From: Nonomuraea indica
GTDB lineage: Bacteria > Actinomycetota > Actinomycetes > Streptosporangiales > Streptosporangiaceae
DNA: 60,558 nucleotides
Assembly: GCF_002850745.1 (NCBI RefSeq)
Contig: NZ_KZ559484.1
Location: 38,789 to 99,346 of the forward strand
Direction: 5' to 3'
The translations under genes and the position numbers were made by a program. The notes beneath the pieces were generated by a model that saw only the letters and a program-made list of their open reading frames with translations, was not told the DNA's origin and made no database searches. The first letter of the stretch is position 1; each line of letters begins with the position of its first letter. Shown piece by piece: positions 32,534 through 40,095 of this stretch.

Positions 32534-33082
32534 TCAGACCTCCGGAAGGGAGGGATCGGGCTCCCAGGGCTGGGGTGCGGTGATGGACCAGCGTTCGTGG
32601 TCGCGCCAGGCCCCGTCGATGTACAGGTAGGCGGGCGACAGCCCCTCGTAACGGAAGCCCAGGCGCTGGGCCAGGGCCAGGGACGCCTTGTTCGCCGGCT
32701 GGATGTTGGCCTCCAGCCGGTGGAGTCGCAGGTCGGTGAAGGCATGCCGCAGGATGACGGTGAGTCCCTCGGTCATGTAACCCTGCCCTGCCGACGGGGC
32801 GAAGGCCGCGTAGCCGAGGGACGCGCCCTGGTAGCGGCCCCGGATGATCGAGTTGATGTTGACCATGCCGGCGGCTGCGCCGGTCTCCCGGACCCGGATC
32901 AGGAAACCCAGGTTGGTGCCGTCGTCGAAACGACGCATCCAGGCCTGGAACTCCTGCGCGGTCGCGGGCAACTGCATCCACGGCAGGTGCAGCCCGGTGC
33001 TGGCCCGCACGAGGGAGCAGAACTCGTCCTGGTCGGAGAGGGTGAGCGGGCACAGTTCGACCCGTGACGGCATTTCAGACAT
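32534..33082 (-). CDS. GNAT N-acetyltransferase, RimJ-like
   Basis: 182 residues. Acetyl-CoA motifs: SLGYAAFAPSAGQGYMTEGLTVILRHAF followed by LHRLEANIQPANKASLALAQRLGFRYEG, the usual RimJ/RimL pattern, ending with DHERWSI. Likely acetylates a protein N-terminus or a small molecule; substrate unknown. The ATG has no strong ribosome site. A 69-codon open frame of doubtful reality precedes it. Confidence 0.82.
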   Translation of the reverse strand: MSEMPSRVELCPLTLSDQDEFCSLVRASTGLHLPWMQLPATAQEFQAWMRRFDDGTNLGFLIRVRETGAAAGMVNINSIIRGRYQGASLGYAAFAPSAGQGYMTEGLTVILRHAFTDLRLHRLEANIQPANKASLALAQRLGFRYEGLSPAYLYIDGAWRDHERWSITAPQPWEPDPSLPEV

Positions 33083-33091
33083 GGACCAACG

Positions 33092-33301
33092 TTAGGGCTT
33101 TTCGCGAGCGGCGGATCGCCCGAGTGTTCCCGCCCAGAGCCGGCCGGCCCTTGTGCCGGCCGAGCGACCTGCCGGCTTGGCGGGCGACCCGCTCGTGACG
33201 GTGTGAGCCGTCAGGCCCGGCGGGTGGACGAGGCTCAGGAGGACGCCGGTCTGGGCGGGCGACAGCGGCATGCCGCTGATCAGCTCTGTCATGGATGTCA
33301 C
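33092..33301 (-). CDS. Doubtful short open frame (69 codons)
   Basis: A Gly/Ser/Ala/Arg-rich product starting MTSMTELISGMPLSPAQTG, divergent from the LysR gene 84 bp away. The first 35 residues read like a genuine protein start and the rest like random high-GC sequence, so this may be the head of a gene truncated by deletion. No homologue recognised. Confidence 0.25.
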   Translation of the reverse strand: MTSMTELISGMPLSPAQTGVLLSLVHPPGLTAHTVTSGSPAKPAGRSAGTRAGRLWAGTLGRSAAREKP

Positions 33302-33385
33302 CGGTCCAGCCTCACGGAGTTCGCGACGCTGGGTCCAACACCGGAAACGCCGGGATCAACGCGAATCTGTTGTTAATGTGGGCCG

Positions 33386-34387
33386 GTGGACCTGCATCCC
33401 CGGCTGCTCAGGGTGTTCGTCACCGTCGCCGAGGAGCTGCACTTCGGTCGCGCCGCCGCCCGCCTGTACGTGGCCCAGCAGGCGCTCAGCCGCGACGTGC
33501 GGCGGCTGGAGGCACAGCTCGGGACGGCGCTGTTCACCAGGTCCACCCGGCGCGTGGAGCTGACCCCAGCGGGAACCCGGCTGCTGTCCGGGGCCAGGCG
33601 GCTGCTCGCGCTGCACGACGAGCTGGTCGCGGAGTTCTCCGGCAGCCGGGGGCCGCTGCTCGTGGACGTCAACATGCAGGGGCACGAGGTGCCGCAACCG
33701 CTGGCCAGGGCCAGGGAGCTGGCGCCGGGCATGGAGATGCTCGCTCGCTTCCACGGCGGGCTGGCCGCCGGGGTCGCCGCCATGCGGGAGGGGCGTCTCG
33801 ACGTGTCGTTCGGCCGGATCGCCGGACTGCCCGCCCACGTACGCAAAGGGCTGGCCCAGGTGCCCGTGCGGCTGGATCCGCTCGCCGTGCTGGTGCCCGA
33901 GGACCATCCCCTGGCCGCGCTGGAGGAGGTGCCGCTCGGCACGCTGGCCGGCTTCCCACTGGATGCCCTGGCGGGCAACCCCGCCACCACCGAGTGGACC
34001 GACCTGGGCGAGCGCCTGGCAGAGGAGTTCGGGCTCAGCCTGGCCGCGCCGCACGCGCCGCCGGTCGGACCCCACGAGATGGGCCTCTACCTGCAACGAC
34101 ACCGGGAGCCCGTGCTGGCCACGGTGAAGGTCGGCGGGGTCCCCGGCGCCGTGGTGCGCCCACTGGTCGATCCCGTGCCGCTCACCCTCGAGAACCTCGT
34201 CTTCCCCGAGGCCCTGCGGCATCCGGGTCTGGACGCGCTGCTGCGGGCCGTGACGGAGTTCCAGAGGTCGGAGCGCTGGCTGCACCGGCCGCCGCGCTCC
34301 TGGCTGCCCGAGGCCGACGCGGCCGTGCTGATGCGCTCGGGACACGCTGTGGATGCGTTCCCCCCTCGACGAGAAGCGCCGGGCTGA
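33386..34387 (+). CDS. LysR family transcriptional regulator
   Basis: 333 residues. Winged HTH at about 1-60 (HPRLLRVFVTVAEELHFGRAAARLYVAQQALSRDVRRLE) and a periplasmic-binding-like effector domain (about 90-300). GTG start giving MDLHPRLL, the normal LysR N-terminus. LysR regulators usually control a divergent gene; here only the 69-codon open frame lies opposite, so its original target may be lost. Confidence 0.85.
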   Translation: MDLHPRLLRVFVTVAEELHFGRAAARLYVAQQALSRDVRRLEAQLGTALFTRSTRRVELTPAGTRLLSGARRLLALHDELVAEFSGSRGPLLVDVNMQGHEVPQPLARARELAPGMEMLARFHGGLAAGVAAMREGRLDVSFGRIAGLPAHVRKGLAQVPVRLDPLAVLVPEDHPLAALEEVPLGTLAGFPLDALAGNPATTEWTDLGERLAEEFGLSLAAPHAPPVGPHEMGLYLQRHREPVLATVKVGGVPGAVVRPLVDPVPLTLENLVFPEALRHPGLDALLRAVTEFQRSERWLHRPPRSWLPEADAAVLMRSGHAVDAFPPRREAPG

Positions 34388-34444
34388 CGTGATCACCTCG
34401 CGCCGCGAAGCGCCCCAGGGCTCCTGGAGCGCTTCGCCTCACCT

Positions 34445-34690
34445 CTAGTAGAGCCACTTCTCGCCATGGCGGTGCCGCGTGGGCTCCGGTTCCTCGCCTC
34501 GCAGCAGGATCAGGCGGACGCGTCGCCGGGCCTTCCTCTCGGCGATGTTCGTGTCCCTCCCGATGCCCTCATAGGAACCGCCCACGTCATGCCGGTAGCG
34601 GCGGCCGTCCTGTTCCTGGATTCGTAGCGGCATCGTCTTGTCGGTCCGGCTCACGGAACGAATCTTGCACCCCTTCGGCGGTCCTGACAC
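34445..34690 (-). CDS. Small hypothetical protein
   Basis: Up to 81 residues, basic (ERKARRRVRLILLRG) and hydrophilic. GTG start 8 bp after the stop of the hydrolase gene upstream on the same strand; an internal ATG at 34633 would give a 62-residue product, MPLRIQEQDG. No ribosome site stands out and no family is recognised. Confidence 0.35.
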   Translation of the reverse strand: MSGPPKGCKIRSVSRTDKTMPLRIQEQDGRRYRHDVGGSYEGIGRDTNIAERKARRRVRLILLRGEEPEPTRHRHGEKWLY

Positions 34691-34698
34691 AGCGGATA

Positions 34699-35403
34699 TC
34701 AGCGTCGATCACGCAACACAGCCCTGACGAACTCGTGGACCGTGCGCGTGAACAGCTCGGGCTGCTCGAGGTTCCAGATGTGACCGGCGTTCGGGATCAC
34801 CCGGTGTTCGGCGCCGTGAATGCCGGCGGCGATCTCCTCGGCATGCGGCAGGTTGGCCTTGTCCTTGGCTCCATTGAGCACGAGGGCCGGGATCCTGATC
34901 TCGCCGAGCCTGTCGCGCAGATCGAGCCGGCCCAGCTCAGCCAGTCCCGCGAGGATGGTGGCCTTCCCCGCGTGGCGAAGGTCCCGGGCGGCTTGGTCCA
35001 GGTGTTCGGCCTTGCCTCCGGCGTACATGCCCTTGAGGATGCTCACGATCATCCCCTCCGGCATCAGGCGCAGCATGAGGCGTTGCACAGCGTCTCCGCG
35101 CCCGCCGCGTGCCGCGCCTCCGGACAGGACCAAACTGGCGACCCGAGCCGGCTCGGCCAGCGCGACCAGCAGTGCCACGCTGACCGAACCGGAGACGGCC
35201 ACGAGGTGGACGGGCTCGGCCTCGCCGAGGATCATCGCACGCGTCGACGCGACGGCCCGTTCCAGCGAGAACGGTCCCGGCGTCGCGCCGTGACCGGGCA
35301 GGTCAGGAGCCAGCACCCGATGTTCGTCTCTCAACCGGAGGACCTGCGGCTGCCAGGCGCGCCCGCTGGATCCGAACGCGTGCATGAAGACGATGACCGC
35401 CAT
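34699..35403 (-). CDS. Alpha/beta hydrolase with atypical nucleophile elbow
   Basis: 234 residues, a compact alpha/beta hydrolase (FMHAFGSSGRAWQPQ oxyanion region; VLAPDLPGHGATPG). The nucleophile turn normally GxSxG reads AVSGS (about 69-73). The acid and base appear as NGAKDKANLP and NAGHIWNLEQP. Could be an esterase or a 3-oxoadipate-enol-lactonase-like protein. Functionality of the changed elbow is uncertain. Followed 8 bp later by a small open frame. Confidence 0.78.
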   Translation of the reverse strand: MAVIVFMHAFGSSGRAWQPQVLRLRDEHRVLAPDLPGHGATPGPFSLERAVASTRAMILGEAEPVHLVAVSGSVSVALLVALAEPARVASLVLSGGAARGGRGDAVQRLMLRLMPEGMIVSILKGMYAGGKAEHLDQAARDLRHAGKATILAGLAELGRLDLRDRLGEIRIPALVLNGAKDKANLPHAEEIAAGIHGAEHRVIPNAGHIWNLEQPELFTRTVHEFVRAVLRDRR

Positions 35404-35500
35404 ATCGCGGCTCCTTCCCTGTTACGTGGTGGGCCTGCCCTCGTCGAGGAGCGCGCGTGCCCCGCGAGTCCGGTCTCAAGGCGGGCAGGCCACACCGGGG

Positions 35501-36121
35501 TCAGCGGCTGTAGGCCGCGGCGAGCTGTCCGACGAGGGTGGCGAACGGCATGTCGAGGTCGCCGTACACCTCGCCGGCGATCGGGTGCGCGTTGTCTGCG
35601 AGGATCTCCACGGCGAGGCTGGCGTAGTCGCTCACGATCACACCCGCCTGCTGCAGCCGGAGGAGCCCGGTCTCCCGCTTGGTCCGGGAGAAGGTGCCAC
35701 AGGCGTCGACGGCCACGTAGGCGTCATAGCCTGCCGCGGTCGAGGAGATCGCGGGGAACGCGGCACACACCTCGAGCGAGACGCCCGCGATGAGGAGCTT
35801 GCTGCGTCCGGTCGCCTCGACGGCGTCGCGTACCCGGTCGTCATGCCAGGCGTTCACCGAGCTCCGGTCGATCACCTTCAGCTCCTCCGGGAGTACGGCC
35901 CGCAGTTCGGGGATGAGTGGTCCCCACATGCTGTCAGCGGCCGTGGTGGTGACGACGATCGGCAGCTTCAGGCGCACCGCGGCCTTGGCCAGGCTTGTGA
36001 CGTTGTGCTTCAGCTCGCTCACGGTGATGTCGCGCACCCCGGTGAACAGCCCGATCTGGTGGTCCACCAGCAGCAGGGCGGCGTTGCCGGCGGTCAAGGG
36101 GGTGTGGAATCGGTCCTGCAT
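35501..36121 (-). CDS. Isochorismatase-family (YcaC-like) hydrolase
   Basis: 206 residues. Cysteine hydrolase fold: aspartate in LLVDHQIGLF, lysine region, and nucleophile Cys in IAGVSLEVCAAFPA. The NAWHDDRVRDAVEATGRSKLLIAGV stretch is typical of the YcaC/octamer subgroup, whose substrate is unknown. ATG at 36121 starts MQDRFHTPL; longer starts enter the intergenic regulator site. Divergent from a LysR gene with a perfect inverted repeat between them, so very likely the regulator's target. Confidence 0.85.
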   Translation of the reverse strand: MQDRFHTPLTAGNAALLLVDHQIGLFTGVRDITVSELKHNVTSLAKAAVRLKLPIVVTTTAADSMWGPLIPELRAVLPEELKVIDRSSVNAWHDDRVRDAVEATGRSKLLIAGVSLEVCAAFPAISSTAAGYDAYVAVDACGTFSRTKRETGLLRLQQAGVIVSDYASLAVEILADNAHPIAGEVYGDLDMPFATLVGQLAAAYSR

Positions 36122-36211
36122 GTCGGTCTCTCTCTGCTGAAAGTCATGGTCGGTGACGCGCATCCAGCCTCGATGCACCGGCCTGCCGGAACAATCGCGA
36201 TTTGGCACACT

Positions 36212-36234
36212 ATTGGTGAGCAATCTTCACCAAT
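36212..36234. promoter_or_regulatory. LysR-type operator, perfect 8-7-8 inverted repeat
   Basis: ATTGGTGA (36212-36219), 7-base spacer, TCACCAAT (36227-36234). It lies 14 bp before the LysR TTG start and 90 bp from the isochorismatase-family start, as expected for an autoregulatory site controlling both genes. Confidence 0.65.
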
Positions 36235-36248
36235 GGGGGCGCAGGCAG

Positions 36249-37127
36249 TTGGACGAGCAGGAGATCGAGACCTTTCTGACCCTCGCCGAAGAGCTGCATT
36301 TCCGTCGTACGGCAGAGCGTCTCGGCCTGTCGCAGGGCCGAACCAGCCAGATCATCAAGAAGCTGGAACGCCGCATCGGCACTCCATTGTTCGAGCGCAC
36401 CAGCCGGCGGGTCAGTCTGACTCCGATCGGGCGCCAGCTCCGCGACGGGATCGAGCCGGCCCACCGGCAGATCCAGCGCGAGATCGCCAAAGCCTCAGCC
36501 GCCGGGCGCGGCATCCGCGGGGGGTTGCGCCTCGGCTTCTTCGGCCCGGCGACCGCGCACCTGCTCAGCCAGATCATCGACGAGTTCCACGCTCGTCATC
36601 CTGACTGCGAGGCCCAGCTCACCCTGGAGACGCAGATCGACGACCATCTGGCGCCGCTGCGCGACGAGAGCGTCGACCTGCTGGCCACCCTCCTGCCGGT
36701 GAACGAGCCTGATCTCACCGTCGGCCCCGTACTGCTGCGCGAAAGCTACGTGCTGGCCGTCTCCTCCCGCCACCCCTTCGCGCGGCGCGAAACGGTCGTC
36801 CTCGACGACCTGGCCAGGGATACGGTGCTGACCGTCGACGGCGCCCCCGAGTACTGGCTCGACCGGCACATCCCGCCGCGGACCAGCGCCGGCGAACCCA
36901 TCCGCCGCGGACCGTCGGTGACAACATTCCAGGCGGCACTCGCCCTGGTCGCGGCGGGCAAGGCCATGGTCCCGCTCACCTGCCAGGCCACCCGCTACTA
37001 CGCCCGGCCGGACATCGCCTACATCCCCATCACGGACGCCCCGGAGGCCGCCTACGGCCTGGTCTGGAAGACCGCCAGGGAGAACGCCAGAATCCGCGCC
37101 TTCGCCGGCCTCGTCCCCAACACGTGA
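36249..37127 (+). CDS. LysR family transcriptional regulator
   Basis: About 292 residues from a TTG start chosen because it gives LDEQEIETFLTLAEELHF, the standard LysR N-terminus. A GTG at 36153 would place the operator inside the gene. HTH about 1-60 (RRTAERLGLSQGRTSQIIKKLERRIG), effector domain about 88-285. Probable regulator of the divergent isochorismatase-family hydrolase. Confidence 0.85.
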   Translation: MDEQEIETFLTLAEELHFRRTAERLGLSQGRTSQIIKKLERRIGTPLFERTSRRVSLTPIGRQLRDGIEPAHRQIQREIAKASAAGRGIRGGLRLGFFGPATAHLLSQIIDEFHARHPDCEAQLTLETQIDDHLAPLRDESVDLLATLLPVNEPDLTVGPVLLRESYVLAVSSRHPFARRETVVLDDLARDTVLTVDGAPEYWLDRHIPPRTSAGEPIRRGPSVTTFQAALALVAAGKAMVPLTCQATRYYARPDIAYIPITDAPEAAYGLVWKTARENARIRAFAGLVPNT

Positions 37128-37588
37128 GCCCGGGACCCGGGCTGGCGCGTGGCGAAGTGGGCGATCGTCACGGCCCTGACCACTTCGAGGCGAACTGCAG
37201 GATGACCCGCGACGACAACCCCCTACGGTGCACTTCGGGCATCCGGGGTCGAACCGCCGACCTTCCGCTTTTTCAGGTGTGGCGATCAACCTGCTCACGG
37301 GCACGGACCTTGGGGTACGTGGGCGCTCGTGTCGCAGTTCGTACGGGACCGGTAGTCAGCGTTACCCTCACAGAACCCGGGATGCCCGGGGGCAGGGACC
37401 CGACGGAGGAGGCCCGCGGCAGGCGATCGCCCTGGCCACGTACGGCAGACACCGAAGTCGGCGATCGTCACGGCCTCTGCAGAACACTTCATTACGAGCT
37501 TGGCTGTGGGGCCTGGTGATCCAGTTCCTACAGCCGTCCCGTGCCGTCCACGCAGCACGTGGAAGCCGCCTCTTCGCAGGCAGGCTGT
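37128..37588. other. Gene-poor interval with a tRNA-Phe-like fragment
   Basis: 461 bp with no convincing gene. 37245-37277 matches the T-arm to anticodon part of tRNA-Phe (39785-39816) over about 32 bases with one extra T, same orientation. A 17-bp motif around GGCGATCGTCACGGCC occurs twice (near 37155 and 37458). Confidence 0.5.
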
Positions 37589-38473
37589 TCAACGAAGGTC
37601 GGGGACGCGTTCGCCGTTCTTCGCAGGGCTCCGGTCTGGCGATGAAGCCGGCCACGCGACGTCGTCGATCGCGAGCCACGGCGCGGCGGCCACGGCCGCG
37701 GGCGTGAGCCCGGCGAACGTCCTGACCTCACGGTGAAGGTGCGACTGGTCGACGTAGCCGCTCTCGGTGGCGACGCTGGCGGCGGCGTGACCTGCCGCGA
37801 GAAGATGGGCAGCGTGGTCGAAGCGCACCAGTTGGGCGGCGCGTTTGGGCGTGATGCCGAGCTGGGATCGGAAGCGGGACCACAGGCGTTTGCGGCTCCA
37901 GCCGACCTCGTCCGCCAGGCCGTCGACTCGCACCCGCCCCCGGCTGGCGAGCGTCCGCCGCCAGGTGTAGGCGACTTCCGGATGAACCGGCGGGCGGGCG
38001 CGCAGCCGTCGGCCGAGGATATCCGCCACGATCGCGAACCGTTCGTCCCACGACGCGGCGGCGCGCAGCTTGTCCTCGGCTTGCTCGGCGTCGCGGCCCC
38101 AGACACCCTCAAGGGCTACCACCGTCCCGGTGAGCTCGATCGATGCGTCGAACACCGCGGCCGCCGCCACCGGGTCGAACCGGATCTGGAGGCACTGCCC
38201 GACCCCTCGGCCGGTTGCTCGAAGATCGCCTGGGAGGAGCCCCACGACGACACTGCCGCGCTCGCGTCGGCCGTGGATGTGGTGGACGATGCCTTCTCCG
38301 TCGCTCAGATCGACGAGCAAGGTGACGGACGGGTGCGCGACCATGGCGATGTCGACGAGTGCGGGGGCTCGGTGATGGAACCCGGCCATGCTGATCCCCG
38401 GCAGCCGACCTGATGGGCGCGGGACGGCGACCTCCACCCCCGCCCAGTCGGGTGGTGCCCCTGTCGACCGCAC
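37589..38473 (-). CDS. AraC family transcriptional regulator
   Basis: 294 residues. N-terminal AraC-type sensor (about 20-150) and two HTH motifs in the C-terminal 100 residues (LADEVGWSRKRLWSRFRSQLGITPKRAAQLVRFDHA, then VATESGYVDQSHLHREVRTFAGLTPAA). The ligand is unknown. The downstream neighbour is an alpha/beta hydrolase on the same strand upstream of it, 36 bp away, so the two could form an operon. Confidence 0.85.
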   Translation of the reverse strand: MRSTGAPPDWAGVEVAVPRPSGRLPGISMAGFHHRAPALVDIAMVAHPSVTLLVDLSDGEGIVHHIHGRRERGSVVVGLLPGDLRATGRGVGQCLQIRFDPVAAAAVFDASIELTGTVVALEGVWGRDAEQAEDKLRAAASWDERFAIVADILGRRLRARPPVHPEVAYTWRRTLASRGRVRVDGLADEVGWSRKRLWSRFRSQLGITPKRAAQLVRFDHAAHLLAAGHAAASVATESGYVDQSHLHREVRTFAGLTPAAVAAAPWLAIDDVAWPASSPDRSPAKNGERVPDLR

Positions 38474-38509
38474 ATGACCAGTTTAGGCGTCAGAGATCGC
38501 GGGCGGGTG

Positions 38510-39319
38510 TCAGTGGCCCGTTGCCGTGAAGCCCAGCAGCAGTTTGCTGGTCGTCTCGGGGGCTTCGAGCATGGGTAGGTGCCCGACGCCGGGCAGCAGC
38601 TCGACCTGGGAGTTGGGCACCGCGTCGTACTGGTGCGCAGACGACGGCTCCCAGCGGGGGTCGGCGGCGCCGAAGATCACCATGACCGGCACCTGGAGGG
38701 CGGCCAGACGCTCGGGTACGCTTCGCTCGGCGATGTACGCGGTGTTTCGGCGCAGCACCGTCCTGAACGTGCGGTAGGAGGTCCCTCGCAGTTCGGCGAC
38801 CATGTCGTCCGGGACCTTCACCGGGCGAGCGGCCGTCGCGCTGAGCCCCCTGCGGATCATCGCGTCCGAACGCCTCGGCCACAACAGCGGGCCGAGAGGC
38901 GGGCCCAACAGGACCCGGAGGATGAACGGCTGCGGAAGCAGCGCATCCGGACTCGGGCCGGTGCTGATCAGCACGAGCGACCTCACCAGGTCGGGGCGCT
39001 GTTCGGCCAGCGCGGTGGCGACGTAGCCGCCGCTGGAGTGCCCCACCGCGGCGACGGGACCGAGGCCGAGGTCGTCGAGCACCGCCGCCACCCGGGCCGC
39101 CTGGTCGGGCACCTCGTGCGACGACGCGGGCGGGGACTGGCCGCAGCCTGGGAGGTCGACCCGGACGAGGTGATGGTGGCCGGCGAGTTCCGGGACCATC
39201 GGGCTCCAAGAGGCGCCCGAGGCCCCCGATCCGTGGATGAGCAGCAGTGGCGGCGCCTGTCGCGGGCCGTCGTGGACCACGTGCATCCGATGCGAGCGCT
39301 CAAACTCGTACGTACTCAT
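38510..39319 (-). CDS. Alpha/beta hydrolase
   Basis: 269 residues. Oxyanion loop LLLIHGSGASGASW, nucleophile GHSSGG (about 98-103), acid in IFGAADPRWEP and catalytic His in GVGHLPMLEAPE: a complete triad. ATG at 39319 (MSTYEFERSH) chosen; ATG 39349 is an alternative. Probably an esterase, lactonase or haloperoxidase-like enzyme; substrate unknown. Lies 36 bp upstream of the AraC gene. Confidence 0.82.
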   Translation of the reverse strand: MSTYEFERSHRMHVVHDGPRQAPPLLLIHGSGASGASWSPMVPELAGHHHLVRVDLPGCGQSPPASSHEVPDQAARVAAVLDDLGLGPVAAVGHSSGGYVATALAEQRPDLVRSLVLISTGPSPDALLPQPFILRVLLGPPLGPLLWPRRSDAMIRRGLSATAARPVKVPDDMVAELRGTSYRTFRTVLRRNTAYIAERSVPERLAALQVPVMVIFGAADPRWEPSSAHQYDAVPNSQVELLPGVGHLPMLEAPETTSKLLLGFTATGH

Positions 39320-39725
39320 GCAGGGGACTATGCACGGACGCTCGACCATCAGTCTTGGACAAATGTTCCCGCGGGCTCACGACCGACGGACCGCGCTCTG
39401 CGACCACTCGAAAGCCGTATCCATCTACGTAGTCCTGCCCGACGGACGCCACGCCACCATCGTCGCGGCCTCGGAGGGCCACGTTGTCATCGGCTGGATG
39501 AGGACGACAGCGCCTTTTCCAGCATGGGGCACGATCGATCAGCCAGCACCGCGTGCCCGCGGGCAAGCAAGAGCGACACTTGCCATGCTCACGATCGTGC
39601 GCCTGTCCCTACAGGGTTTCGGTCCCCAACGTGCTCGATCCCGGTGACGTTTCATGCTCATGCCGAGCGTCGGGTAACAAGTACGGAAACCGCACGACGA
39701 CATTGCCGTCAGCAGAGACACAAAC
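39320..39725. other. Interval without a convincing gene
   Basis: 406 bp. An open frame around 39400-39520 (+) reads IYVVLPDGRHATIVAASEGH and could be a gene fragment, but it has no start signal or recognisable family. Base composition is less GC-rich than its surroundings, consistent with transferred or decayed DNA. Confidence 0.3.
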
Positions 39726-39752
39726 GCCCCGGAGCGATCTTCGCTTCGGGGC
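39726..39752 (-). terminator. Terminator of the tRNA Glu-Asp-Phe transcript
   Basis: 12-bp stem with one G-T pair (39726-39737 with 39741-39752), 3-base loop, 21 bp past the tRNA-Phe 3' end; GTTTGTGTCT follows on the minus strand and ATTTTT on the plus strand, so it may work in both directions. Confidence 0.7.
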
Positions 39753-39773
39753 ATTTTTGCTGGTCATATGAGG

Positions 39774-39847
39774 TGGTCAGGGGCGGGGTCGAACCGCCGA
39801 CCTTCCGCTTTTCAGGCGGACGCTCGTACCAACTGAGCTACCTGACC
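39774..39847 (-). tRNA. tRNA-Phe (GAA)
   Basis: 74-nt cloverleaf: acceptor GGTCAGG pairing with CCTGACC, anticodon stem TCCGC/GCGGA around loop CTGAAAA (anticodon GAA), T-arm with GGTTCGACC. Discriminator A; CCA not encoded. Confidence 0.93.
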
Positions 39848-39852
39848 CAGAG

Positions 39853-39927
39853 CGGTCCTGACGGGACTTGAACCCGCGACCTCCACCTTGACAGGGTGGC
39901 GAGCACTCCAAACTGCTCTACAGGACC
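39853..39927 (-). tRNA. tRNA-Asp (GTC)
   Basis: 75-nt cloverleaf: acceptor GGTCCTG/CAGGACC, anticodon stem CCACC/GGTGG around CTGTCAA (anticodon GTC), discriminator G as expected for tRNA-Asp. 5 bp from tRNA-Phe, so one transcript. Confidence 0.93.
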
Positions 39928-40022
39928 TTGCGTTGTCTTTCCTTGCCTTGCGACTCGTTTAGCTTACCAGTCTTTCGGAGGTCTTCGACCATCCGTTTCC
40001 CGGTGCGCTGAGCGCGTCGCGG

Positions 40023-40095
40023 TGCCCCCAACGGGATTCGAACCCGTGCCGCCGCCTTGAAAGGGCGGTGTCCTAGGCCGCTAGACGATGGGGGC
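40023..40095 (-). tRNA. tRNA-Glu (TTC)
   Basis: 73-nt cloverleaf: acceptor GCCCCCA/TGGGGGC, anticodon stem CCGCC/GGCGG around CTTTCAA (anticodon TTC). Its 5' base directly follows the stop codon of the metallophosphoesterase gene. Confidence 0.93.
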
